A stretch of 17,950 nucleotides of DNA from SAR86 cluster bacterium. Lineage in GTDB: Bacteria; Pseudomonadota; Gammaproteobacteria; Magnimaribacterales; D2472. Below the pieces are notes generated by a model. That model was given only the letters and a program-made list of their open reading frames with translations. It searched no databases and was not told the origin of the DNA. The translations under genes were made by a program, and so were the position numbers. Location of the stretch: positions 1 to 17,950 of the forward strand of contig JADHNV010000015.1 in NCBI GenBank assembly GCA_016779285.1. Direction: 5' to 3'. Each line of letters starts with the position of its first letter. Positions within the stretch are counted from its first letter, which is position 1. Below, in pieces: positions 1-7,073 of the stretch.

Positions 1-813
1 ATTTGTACCCCGATTGGTAATTTAAATGATTTTTCCTTGAGGTCAATTAATACTTTAAAGGAAGTGAAGAATATTTTTGCTGAAGATACTAGAGTTGCCG
101 CCAAACTACTTAAACATTTTGACATTCAAAAGAAAACCCAACCTTTTCATGAGCACAATGAAAAAGAGGTATGCGAAGCAATTATTAAATTACTGCATGA
201 AGGCAGTTCTATTGCTATATTATCTGATGCTGGGGCACCACTTATATCTGATCCGGGATATCCATTAATTCAAAAGTGTATTAAAGAGAATCTCTCTTTT
301 ACAGTACTACCCGGGCCTTCTGCGCTAATAAATGCAGTAATTCTCTCAGGTTTACCTTCTGATAAATTTACTTTTAATGGCTTTTTACCTAAACAATATG
401 AAGCAAAAAGACAAATCGCATTGAAGTTAAAAAACTCAAATTTAACTAATATTTTTTTTGAATCCGCCAAAAGAATTGATAAAACTATTTCAATTTTTTT
501 TGAGGTCCTTAATCCTAATACTCAGATTGCAATTTGCAGAGAAATGACCAAGGAATACGAATCAATCTATAGAGGGACCATACAAGAGATACAAGGCCTT
601 TTAAACAGTAATGAGATTCCATTATTAGGAGAGTTTGTTGTTCTTGTTCATCCAGATTCAGCTGATGGTGAGTTATTTGATTTGGATGAAAGTTTTTGCC
701 AGCATTTTCTTGAGTACTTGTCGCCAACGCAGGCTTCAAAACTTATAGCCAAAATTACTTCTTCATCAAAGCAAGAAGTTTATAAATTTCTACTAAGTAT
801 TTCTAAACATTAG
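1..813 (+). CDS. rsmI: 16S rRNA (cytidine-1402-2'-O)-methyltransferase RsmI, 5'-truncated by window edge
   Basis: RsmI uses S-adenosylmethionine to methylate the 2'-O of C1402 in the 16S rRNA P-site region; RsmH, encoded downstream, adds the N4-methyl to the same base. The reading frame is open from base 1 and begins inside the conserved TPIGNL motif (seen as CTPIGNL), so only about 15-20 N-terminal residues should be missing. A TTG at 37 is an internal leucine, not the start. Family motifs in order are AEDTR, the SDAGAPLISDPGYPL segment, LPGPSA, GLPSDKF, GFLP and an FFES segment, which together mark a tetrapyrrole-methylase-fold RsmI. The C-terminal part is more variable. It stops at TAG 811-813, about 20 bases before rnpB. 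The rsmI - rnpB - mraZ neighbourhood is known from gammaproteobacteria. Identity is secure; the true start lies outside the window. Confidence 0.96.
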   Translation: MCTPIGNLNDFSLRSINTLKEVKNIFAEDTRVAAKLLKHFDIQKKTQPFHEHNEKEVCEAIIKLLHEGSSIAILSDAGAPLISDPGYPLIQKCIKENLSFTVLPGPSALINAVILSGLPSDKFTFNGFLPKQYEAKRQIALKLKNSNLTNIFFESAKRIDKTISIFFEVLNPNTQIAICREMTKEYESIYRGTIQEIQGLLNSNEIPLLGEFVVLVHPDSADGELFDLDESFCQHFLEYLSPTQASKLIAKITSSSKQEVYKFLLSISKH

Positions 814-829
814 TAAAAGAGATTAAAAT
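801..829 (+). promoter_or_regulatory. Candidate promoter of rnpB
   Basis: A TAAAAT hexamer at 824-829 matches five of six bases of the sigma70 -10 consensus and lies 6-7 bases before the inferred 5' end of RNase P RNA at 835/836, which is the expected distance. The -35 at 801-806 (TTCTAA, 17-base spacer) is poor. The promoter overlaps the end of rsmI. The position relative to the RNA 5' end is the main support. Confidence 0.5.
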
Positions 830-834
830 AGATT

Positions 835-1166
835 TGAGTTGATCGGATGACTGCTAGCAATTTGCTAGAGGAAAGTCCGGACTTCATAGAGTAGAGTGCC
901 AGGTAATTCCTGGGGGGCGTGAGCCCACGGCAAGTGCAACAGAAATTATACCGCCAAGAAATTGGTAAGGGTGAAATGGTGGGGTAAGAGCCCACCGCGT
1001 ATTTGGTAACAAATATGGCAGTGTAAACCCCGCTTTGAAGCAAAACCAAATAGGAATCCGTTTAGGTTACTCGCTTAGGATTCGGGTAGGTTGCTTGAGC
1101 AGTATGGTGACATATTGCCTAGATAGATGGTCATCGAAAACAGAATCCGGCTTATAGATCAACTCA
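835..1166 (+). ncRNA. rnpB: RNase P RNA, bacterial type A
   Basis: This is the catalytic RNA of ribonuclease P, which removes the 5' leader of tRNA precursors together with the RnpA protein. The ends are set by a perfect long-range P1 helix: 835-844 pairs with 1157-1166. Universally conserved blocks appear in order: GAGGAAAGTCCGGAC (868-882), GCAACAGAAA (936-945), the P10-P12 region with GGTGGGGTAAGAGCCCACC (978-996), and AGAATCCGGCTTATAG near the 3' end (1142-1157). The P4 core pairing is kept with a compensated pair: CCGGA on the 5' side faces TCCGG on the 3' side, where E. coli has CCGGG and CCCGG. At about 332 bases it is shorter than the 377-base E. coli RNA. A run of seven T follows the P1 helix at 1172-1178 and may help termination, but no classical hairpin precedes it. 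Confidence 0.97.
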
Positions 1167-1183
1167 CTTAATTTTTTTAAAAA

Positions 1184-1247
1184 AAAGTGTGTAAAAGTGT
1201 GAAAATTGTAGTATAAAGTGTGTAGATATTAATTTATTTAACACTTT
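1184..1247 (+). promoter_or_regulatory. mraZ promoter region with AAAGTGT repeat boxes (probable MraZ operator)
   Basis: Three exact direct copies of AAAGTGTG lie at 1184-1191, 1194-1201 and 1215-1222. A degenerate copy (AAATTGTA, six of eight) lies at 1203-1210, and an inverted copy (ACACTTT) at 1241-1247 abuts the mraZ start codon. MraZ is known to bind tandem direct repeats before its own gene; the box reported for Mollicutes, AAAGTG[T/G] with 3-4 base spacers, is nearly identical to the boxes here, whereas the E. coli box is TGGGN. A TATAAA at 1212-1217 is a likely -10 (five of six) and overlaps the third exact box; the -35 is weak (GTGTAA, 1189-1194). Such overlap fits repression by promoter occlusion. 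The implied leader is short (about 24 bases) and has no Shine-Dalgarno sequence. Box presence is seen directly; binding is inference. Confidence 0.75.
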
Positions 1248-1715
1248 ATGTTTGGTTTTACAACAATTTCGGTAGATGCAAAGGGAAGATTCGCTATCCC
1301 AGCAAAATATCGGGATCAACTTCTGTCACAAAACGAAGAAAGCATTGTTGTAACAAGAGATCCTCAATATCCATCATTAAAAATCTATCCAGGCTCAATC
1401 TGGAAAACTATATCTAACGAACTACAATCATTACAGGGTCTGGATCCTATTGTAAGAAACTTACAGTGGACGATTTTAGGTAATGCTAGCGTAAGCTCAT
1501 TTGATCCTAATGGCAGAATGTTAATTCTGCTTCCTTCAGAGCTTCGTAGCTATGCAGAAATTAAAACATTGGAAAAAGTATCTCTAATTGGAATGGGAAA
1601 TAAATTTGAAGTTTGGAATGATAAAAACTGGGAAATGAGGCAAACAGGTGGCACTTTATCTACTGAAATTTTGGAAGTGGTATTACCAGAAAGTTTAAAA
1701 ACTATATCTTTTTAA
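1248..1715 (+). CDS. mraZ: Transcriptional regulator MraZ
   Basis: MraZ is a ring-forming DNA-binding protein that controls the dcw operon from its promoter; in E. coli it represses, and its overproduction is toxic and relieved by RsmH. The 155-residue length is normal. It carries the two tandem AbrB-like half-domains: the first has DAKGR at residues 10-14, the second DPNGR at 86-90. It ends with the usual NKFEVWNDKNW region near 118-128. The ATG start gives the family N-terminus MFGFTT and has no Shine-Dalgarno sequence upstream, so translation may depend on the short, A/T-rich leader. It is the first gene of the cluster, directly behind repeat boxes that look like its own binding sites. Unusually, the next gene is ftsZ rather than rsmH. 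Confidence 0.97.
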   Translation: MFGFTTISVDAKGRFAIPAKYRDQLLSQNEESIVVTRDPQYPSLKIYPGSIWKTISNELQSLQGLDPIVRNLQWTILGNASVSSFDPNGRMLILLPSELRSYAEIKTLEKVSLIGMGNKFEVWNDKNWEMRQTGGTLSTEILEVVLPESLKTISF

Positions 1716-1716
1716 T

Positions 1717-1722
1717 AAGGGG
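1717..1722 (+). promoter_or_regulatory. Strong Shine-Dalgarno sequence of ftsZ
   Basis: AAGGGG lies six bases before the ftsZ ATG, in the 13-base gap after the mraZ stop. It stands out because nearly all other dcw genes here start without a recognisable ribosome binding site. It sets the start at 1729 and suggests that ftsZ is initiated independently and at a high rate. Confidence 0.8.
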
Positions 1723-1728
1723 TAAAAA

Positions 1729-2856
1729 ATGAATTGGGAAATAATTGAAGAAAATGCAGGGCTAGCCAAGATCAAAGTTATCGGCGTGGGTGGTGCAGGT
1801 GGAAACGCAGTAATTCATATGATTAACCATGAAATTCAGGGAGCAGAATTTATTTGTGCAAATACTGACTCTCAGGCATTGGATCGGGCCAAGGGATCAA
1901 CTATTCTAAAGCTTGGCGACAATGTTACCAGGGGTTTGGGAGCTGGCGCTGATCCTAGAGTAGGAAGAGCAGCGGCAGAAAGAGATAGAGCTGCAATTGA
2001 GGAGTTATTAGCTGGTGCCGATATGATATTCATCACTGCGGGAATGGGAGGAGGAACTGGAACAGGAGCTGCTCCAGTAATTGCTGAAATTGCCAAGGAG
2101 CTTGGAGCATTAACAGTTGCAGTCGTAACAAAACCATTTAATTTCGAAGGGCATAAAAGGAAAGCTGCAGCTGAGCAAGGCATCGCAGAACTTGTTGAGG
2201 AAGTTGATAGTCTAATCACCATACCTAATCAAAAATTGATGGATATTTTAGGCAGAAAAACATCTATGGAAGAAGCATTTGCCAAAGCGGATGATATTTT
2301 AAAAGGTGCTGTTCAGGGTATTTCAGATATCATCATGAAGCCAGGATATATAAACGTTGACTTTGCTGATGTAAAAACAGTTATGTCAGAAAAGGGAATT
2401 GCCATGATGGGTACAGGCCAATCAAGTGCCGATGAGAGAGGTATCGATGCAGCGAGTCAAGCTGTAAGCTCAGAACTTCTTGAAGACATAGAATTAAAGG
2501 ATGCTAGAGGTATTTTAGTAAATATCACCGCAAAATCACCAACAATGGCAGATTTTGATGAGGTTGATTCAGTAATTCGAGACTTCACAGCCGATGATGC
2601 AACGATTATTTATGGGACTGTGATAGAAGACTCAATGGATGAAGAAGAGTTGCTTGTTACCGTTGTAGCAACAGGAGTTAATCAAAAAACGGCAACTTTA
2701 GCAGTTGATAACTCAAGAAAAGCTACAGTTCAACTTAATCCAGTTGGATTAGATACGGCCAAAATAAACCAAACGATTAAGTCAGGTGGCACATCGTCTG
2801 CAGAGGATATAGATTTCCTTGATGTGCCAACCTTCATGAGAAAGCAAGTAGACTAA
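1729..2856 (+). CDS. ftsZ: Cell division GTPase FtsZ (displaced to between mraZ and rsmH)
   Basis: FtsZ is the tubulin-like GTPase that forms the cytoplasmic Z ring and recruits the divisome. All key parts are present in 375 residues: the nucleotide-binding glycine-rich start (GVGGAGGNA, 19-27), the tubulin signature GGGTGTG (107-113), the T7 synergy loop NVDFADV (209-215) with the catalytic aspartates, a short linker of roughly 35 residues, and the C-terminal peptide DFLDVPTFMRKQ that binds FtsA and ZipA. It is therefore a complete, apparently functional FtsZ and not a decayed copy. It has a strong AAGGGG ribosome binding site and is followed after four bases by rsmH, so it belongs to the operon. 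The location is abnormal: the gene normally follows ftsA, but here ftsA lies 12.7 kb downstream and has no ftsZ behind it. A second ftsZ elsewhere in the genome cannot be excluded. Confidence 0.98.
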   Translation: MNWEIIEENAGLAKIKVIGVGGAGGNAVIHMINHEIQGAEFICANTDSQALDRAKGSTILKLGDNVTRGLGAGADPRVGRAAAERDRAAIEELLAGADMIFITAGMGGGTGTGAAPVIAEIAKELGALTVAVVTKPFNFEGHKRKAAAEQGIAELVEEVDSLITIPNQKLMDILGRKTSMEEAFAKADDILKGAVQGISDIIMKPGYINVDFADVKTVMSEKGIAMMGTGQSSADERGIDAASQAVSSELLEDIELKDARGILVNITAKSPTMADFDEVDSVIRDFTADDATIIYGTVIEDSMDEEELLVTVVATGVNQKTATLAVDNSRKATVQLNPVGLDTAKINQTIKSGGTSSAEDIDFLDVPTFMRKQVD

Positions 2857-2860
2857 ATTT

Positions 2861-3754
2861 ATGCTGCATGTTCCAGTTCTGCTGGAAGAATCCTTAGATT
2901 TCTTGTTGCATGATTTGTCAGGAAAATATTTAGACCTTACTTTTGGAAGGGGGAGTCACTCACAAGAAATTCTTAAGAGATTGATTCCCGAAGGAAGTCT
3001 TCATGCTGTTGATAGAGATCCTGAAGCAGTTTTATTTGGAAAAGAAAATATAAATGATCCTCGTTTCAGCATATATCATTCAAACTATTCTGAAATTGAT
3101 TCATTGTTTCCTGAATTTCAATTTGAAGGAATTTTATTGGACCTTGGAACCTGCTCAACACATTTAGATAACCCTAACAGAGGATTTAGTTTTCAAAGTA
3201 ATGGCCCATTAGATATGCGAATGGATATCTCAACTGGTTTTAGTGCCGCTGATTGGTTAAACAGTGCGACAGAAAGTGAGATCAGTGATGTTTTATACCA
3301 ATATGGTGATGAGAAAGCATCCAGAAAAATTGCTAATGCAATAGTGAAGTTTCGGACCATGAAACCTTTAAAAACAACATTTGAGCTTACTACAGTGATT
3401 GAAACCGTTCTTAAGAGAACTGGTAAAATACATCCAGCCACAAAGTCATTTCAAGCAATAAGAATTCACGTCAATCAGGAGCTTCATCATTTAAGGGTAG
3501 TACTTTCAAAACTTCATAGTATTTTGAGGGCAGGAGGTATTGTTGTCGTTATTTCATTTCATTCGTTAGAAGACAGAATTGTAAAAAATTTCTTTAAACC
3601 TGAAGTTGATAGATTGCCCAAAGATATCCCTATAAATACTTCAGTAACAGAGAAATATAAGTGCATAGGAAAGAAAATTAAACCATCTGTTCATGAAATC
3701 AAAAACAATCCTCGCTCAAGAAGCGCAGTAATGAGGGTGTTCTCAAAGTTATGA
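2861..3754 (+). CDS. rsmH: 16S rRNA (cytosine-1402-N4)-methyltransferase RsmH (MraW)
   Basis: RsmH methylates N4 of C1402 in 16S rRNA with S-adenosylmethionine, the base that RsmI modifies on its ribose. In 297 residues one sees the SAM-binding start TFGRGSHS (27-34), DRDP (51-54), the DLG segment (94-96), RGFSF (107-111), PLDMRMD (116-122), the substrate-domain motif HPATKSFQAIRI (191-202) and the C-terminal SFHSLEDR (232-239), ending in NNPRSRSAVMRV. Two usually conserved spots differ: GRGGHS is GRGSHS, and the DLGVSS type motif reads DLGTCS. The ATG lies four bases after the ftsZ stop and has no Shine-Dalgarno sequence, so it probably depends on coupling to ftsZ. Its stop overlaps the ftsL start as ATGA. 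Confidence 0.97.
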   Translation: MLHVPVLLEESLDFLLHDLSGKYLDLTFGRGSHSQEILKRLIPEGSLHAVDRDPEAVLFGKENINDPRFSIYHSNYSEIDSLFPEFQFEGILLDLGTCSTHLDNPNRGFSFQSNGPLDMRMDISTGFSAADWLNSATESEISDVLYQYGDEKASRKIANAIVKFRTMKPLKTTFELTTVIETVLKRTGKIHPATKSFQAIRIHVNQELHHLRVVLSKLHSILRAGGIVVVISFHSLEDRIVKNFFKPEVDRLPKDIPINTSVTEKYKCIGKKIKPSVHEIKNNPRSRSAVMRVFSKL

Positions 3755-4026
3755 AAAAAGATATTTTCACTTATATTTTATTTTTAAATATTTTCATACT
3801 AATAAGTATCTGTTTTGAGATTATCAAAATTAGATGGGAATTTACTCAGGAGTATGAAAATCATGCTTATCTTAAGGTTGCAAATAACAAATTAGCTGAA
3901 ATAAATTTACATTTAAAAACTGAATACTATCACCTTAGTTCTCCTGCCAAGGTTGAGCGTCATGCAAAAGATATTTTACAGATGGTAGAGATCACTGAAG
4001 TTACAAATATAAACTATGAAAAGTAA
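3751..4026 (+). CDS. ftsL: Cell division protein FtsL
   Basis: FtsL is a small bitopic inner-membrane protein that, with FtsB and FtsQ, activates the FtsW-FtsI septal synthase. The 91-residue product has one transmembrane helix (about residues 7-24) and then a periplasmic segment that suits a coiled coil (about 30-65), with the typical late motif SSPAKVERHAKDIL. Sequence identity in this family is weak, so position between rsmH and ftsI carries much of the call. The cytoplasmic tail is only about six residues, against more than 30 in E. coli, where that tail helps recruit FtsW. The start overlaps the rsmH stop by four bases, and the gene overlaps ftsI by 11 bases, implying translational coupling. 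Confidence 0.9.
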   Translation: MKKDIFTYILFLNIFILISICFEIIKIRWEFTQEYENHAYLKVANNKLAEINLHLKTEYYHLSSPAKVERHAKDILQMVEITEVTNINYEK

Positions 4027-5620
4027 CTTTGGTTATAGCTGGCGGGCATATCTTATATATATTTTTTTAGCTTTAAGCGCCGCTATCATAGTTTTTAGAA
4101 TGATTAGCCTTCAATATATTGAAGGTGACTTCTTAAAATCTAGAGGTGAGAGCATGCTGGAGACTTCCAGGGTAATACCTTCTATTCGTGGAAGTATATT
4201 TGATAGAAATAATTTCCCACTTGCAGTCTCAATTAATCAATATGATTTATATGCGCTAAAGAAATTTTCAAAGGAAGATTTCAATAAGTTGAAAGATATT
4301 TTAGTTTTAAAAAAAGATTTTTCTACCATTAAAAACCTTAATAAAAAAACTTTAATTTTCTCTGATTTAAATTTTTCTCAATATGAGAAAATTAATAGCT
4401 TAAAACTCTCCGGTGTTGAGATTGAATCATTTCAGAGGCGATATTATCCATTAGGTGAACAAATATCGACCTTGATTGGGTTTGCTGGAAAAGACGGTTT
4501 TGGGTTAGAGGGACTAGAAAATATTCTAGACTCTGAGTTATCCGGAGTCCCTGGACAAGAAATAATTTTTAGAAATGCCAGCAAAAGACCACAAGTAATC
4601 CAAGAAGTAATTCAAGGCGTTGATAAAAAATTAACTATTGATAGCAGAATTCAATTTTATGCTTATAAACATCTTTCAAGTTTTGTTAAAGCAAATAATG
4701 CAAAGGGTGGAAGCGCCATAGTTTTAGATAATATTTCCGGAGAAATTCTCGCCATAGCTAGCTACCCATCTTATAACCCTAATAACAATCAAAGACTTAT
4801 TCAGAGAAATAGAGCTCTTGTTGATGCATTTGAGCCAGGCTCAATCATCAAGCCATTGGCTGTGGCAAAAGGGATTGATATGGGGATATTTTCTATTAAT
4901 GATGTAATTGATACCAGTCCAGGATTTATAAATTTAAGCGGCACCAAGGTGTCAGATCCAAAAAATTATAACATGCTCACAGTTGGTGAAATTATAGCAA
5001 AATCAAGTCAGGTTGGTGCTTCTAAGCTAGCTTTACAAGTTGGAATAGATGGATTAATTGCAGGTTATAAAGGGTTTGGTCTTTCAAAACCACCAAATAT
5101 ATTTTTTCCTGGAGTTGCTTATGGAGTGATTAATTCTAGAAATAATATCTCTGATCATGAAATCGCAAGTATAGGCTTTGGTTACAGCATGACCGCATCT
5201 TCCTTACAATTAGCTCAAGCATATTCAGTTTTTGCCAATAAAGGTTATCTAAAAGATTTTAAAATTTTTCAAGATGATGCTGAGGTATTTAAGCAGCGAG
5301 TCATAGGAGAAGATGCCGCTAATGATTTATTAGAGTCCTTAAAATTAGTTGTATCAGATGGGACAGGAGGTTTGGCAAAATTATCAAACTATGAAGTTGC
5401 AGGAAAAACTGGCACATCACATAAAGCAAGTTCCAAAGGGGGATATGATCAAAGCAAATATATTGCATCCTTTGCAGGAATAGCGCCATTAAAATCTAAA
5501 AGACTTACAATTTTTGTCACAATAGATGAGCCTGGATTAAATAATTATTCTGGTGGTAGCTTGGCTGCACCATTATTTGCGGCTATCTCTAAAGATGTCT
5601 TAAATTATTTAAATGAATAA
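4016..5620 (+). CDS. ftsI: Septal peptidoglycan transpeptidase FtsI (PBP3)
   Basis: FtsI is the class B penicillin-binding protein that crosslinks septal peptidoglycan made by FtsW. It has one N-terminal transmembrane helix (about 11-30), the pedestal domain with RGSIFDRN (58-65) and RRYYPLG (141-147), and a transpeptidase domain. The catalytic SxxK motif is S276-I-I-K279 in EPGSIIKP, and the KTG motif is K464-T-G466 in GKTGTS. The middle motif, normally S-S-N, reads S330-S-Q332 in an otherwise canonical context (KSSQVGASKLAL). The length of 534 residues is below the 588 of E. coli, mostly through a shorter C-terminus. It overlaps ftsL by 11 bases and murE by eight, and has no Shine-Dalgarno sequence. 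The neighbours and motifs make FtsI rather than PBP2 certain. Confidence 0.97.
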   Translation: MKSNFGYSWRAYLIYIFLALSAAIIVFRMISLQYIEGDFLKSRGESMLETSRVIPSIRGSIFDRNNFPLAVSINQYDLYALKKFSKEDFNKLKDILVLKKDFSTIKNLNKKTLIFSDLNFSQYEKINSLKLSGVEIESFQRRYYPLGEQISTLIGFAGKDGFGLEGLENILDSELSGVPGQEIIFRNASKRPQVIQEVIQGVDKKLTIDSRIQFYAYKHLSSFVKANNAKGGSAIVLDNISGEILAIASYPSYNPNNNQRLIQRNRALVDAFEPGSIIKPLAVAKGIDMGIFSINDVIDTSPGFINLSGTKVSDPKNYNMLTVGEIIAKSSQVGASKLALQVGIDGLIAGYKGFGLSKPPNIFFPGVAYGVINSRNNISDHEIASIGFGYSMTASSLQLAQAYSVFANKGYLKDFKIFQDDAEVFKQRVIGEDAANDLLESLKLVVSDGTGGLAKLSNYEVAGKTGTSHKASSKGGYDQSKYIASFAGIAPLKSKRLTIFVTIDEPGLNNYSGGSLAAPLFAAISKDVLNYLNE

Positions 5621-7073
5621 ATTATCGCTTATCAAACCCTTTATCAAAACAGATGTATTCGACCAGTGCACTATTACGTCAATCACAGATGATTCAAGAG
5701 ATGTTCAAATAAATTCTTTGTTTGTGGCCAGACAAGGTGCAGGAATGCATGGAAAAGAGTTTGTAAAAGATGCTGTAAAAAAAGGGGCGTCTTGTGTCAT
5801 TAGCGATCAAATTATTCATCATGAAATAGATATACCCATTTATTACATTGATGAATTAGAGGACCTGATCACGAAAATCTTATTTAGTTTTTACAATCTA
5901 TCTGAGAGTGATTTTATCTTTTTTGGAGTGACTGGTACCAATGGCAAAACCACAACAGCATTTATGGCACATAACATTTTGAGGGAACTACAAAGACCCT
6001 CAGTCTATGTGGGTACTTTAGGGGCAATTTTGAATGATGATCTGGTGGAAACCAAGGGAAATACCACTCCAGGAATATTCGAATTATTTAAAATTTTAAA
6101 AGATTGCAAATTTCAACAAAAAACATATGTTTTTCTTGAGATCTCTTCTCATGCATTAACTCAAAAAAGACTAAGTAATTTAGTATTTTCACAGACTTTG
6201 CTACTAAATATTCAGTCTGATCACCTTGATTATCATAAAACAGAAACAAATTACATTAATGCGAAACTATCTATCACCGATCTAAATAATAAAAATCCTA
6301 CAATAATTTTAATAGATCAAATGCAAGATATACTCCCGAGTCTTTCAGATGATCAAAAAAAACAGCTTTCTAAATCAAGGCTTTTAAGTGCTGTAAATCT
6401 TTCTGCTGAATTTAAGTATTTTATTCAATATAACCCCGAAGGACATTCAAAGATTAGTTTAAATTTTCCAAATTTTAGTTTGGAGATGAGCGTTTTATTA
6501 TTTCTTAAATTTAACATTGAAAATTATATATCTGCCATTGCATTGATTTCTGAGCATGTTTCACCAAATGATCTAAAAAAAACTAGCAAAACAGCAATTA
6601 AACTTCCCAAGGGAAGGGGTGAAATATTAAGCCTCAAACAAGGAAAGGTGCTAATAGACTTCGCTCATGATCCACAATCCATGAAAAATATTTTATTTGA
6701 ATTAAACAATTATTATGTTGAGATAATTTTAGTTTTTGGATGTGGTGGAGATAGAGATAAATCTAAGAGATCAAAGATGTTACAGGTGGCTCAAAACTTT
6801 TCTAATAAAGTTTTTTTTACATCAGATAACAATCGTTATGAATCCTTCTCCTCAATTGTTTCAGACGCGATTAATGGAAACAACCACATGGATACAGAAA
6901 TTATAGAGGATAGACAGGAAGCTATAGCTGCAGCACTTCAATGCTTAACTAAGGAAAATATATTGGTAATATTAGGCAAAGGTCATGAGACATTTATGGA
7001 TATACTGGGAAGCAAAGTTCCATTCAATGACAGAGATTGTGTTTTAAAAATATCAGCTAATGAAATTAATTAA
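5613..7073 (+). CDS. murE: UDP-MurNAc-tripeptide synthetase MurE
   Basis: MurE adds the third residue, meso-diaminopimelate in Gram-negative bacteria, to UDP-MurNAc-L-Ala-D-Glu in the cytoplasm, using ATP. The 486-residue protein shows the N-terminal UDP-binding domain with DDSRDV (26-31), the ATP loop GTNGKTT (108-114), EISSHAL (176-182), the HLDYH segment (204-208) and K218 in NAKLS, which should be the carbamylated lysine. In the C-terminal domain the amino-acid specificity motif, DNPR in meso-DAP enzymes, reads DNNR (405-408), and the usual AHTPD reads AHDPQ (351-355). GKGHE is intact (455-459). Arginine and asparagine of the motif argue for DAP rather than lysine. The gene overlaps ftsI by eight bases and murF by 14, and lacks a Shine-Dalgarno sequence. 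Confidence 0.95.
   Translation: MNKLSLIKPFIKTDVFDQCTITSITDDSRDVQINSLFVARQGAGMHGKEFVKDAVKKGASCVISDQIIHHEIDIPIYYIDELEDLITKILFSFYNLSESDFIFFGVTGTNGKTTTAFMAHNILRELQRPSVYVGTLGAILNDDLVETKGNTTPGIFELFKILKDCKFQQKTYVFLEISSHALTQKRLSNLVFSQTLLLNIQSDHLDYHKTETNYINAKLSITDLNNKNPTIILIDQMQDILPSLSDDQKKQLSKSRLLSAVNLSAEFKYFIQYNPEGHSKISLNFPNFSLEMSVLLFLKFNIENYISAIALISEHVSPNDLKKTSKTAIKLPKGRGEILSLKQGKVLIDFAHDPQSMKNILFELNNYYVEIILVFGCGGDRDKSKRSKMLQVAQNFSNKVFFTSDNNRYESFSSIVSDAINGNNHMDTEIIEDRQEAIAAALQCLTKENILVILGKGHETFMDILGSKVPFNDRDCVLKISANEIN

Noticed and set aside
37..39. rsmI start at TTG 37
   Set aside because: The frame is open to base 1 and encodes the conserved TPIGNL motif before this codon.
1165..1189. Imperfect palindrome with T and A runs after rnpB, as an intrinsic terminator
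   Set aside because: The stem is only CACTT with AAGTG plus A/T pairs, and no T run follows it on the plus strand. The T run at 1172-1178 may matter, but a classical terminator is not supported.
1872..2222. A 116-codon open frame on the minus strand opposite ftsZ
   Set aside because: It lies wholly inside a conserved gene, has a low-complexity composition of a mirror frame and shows no known motif or ribosome binding site.
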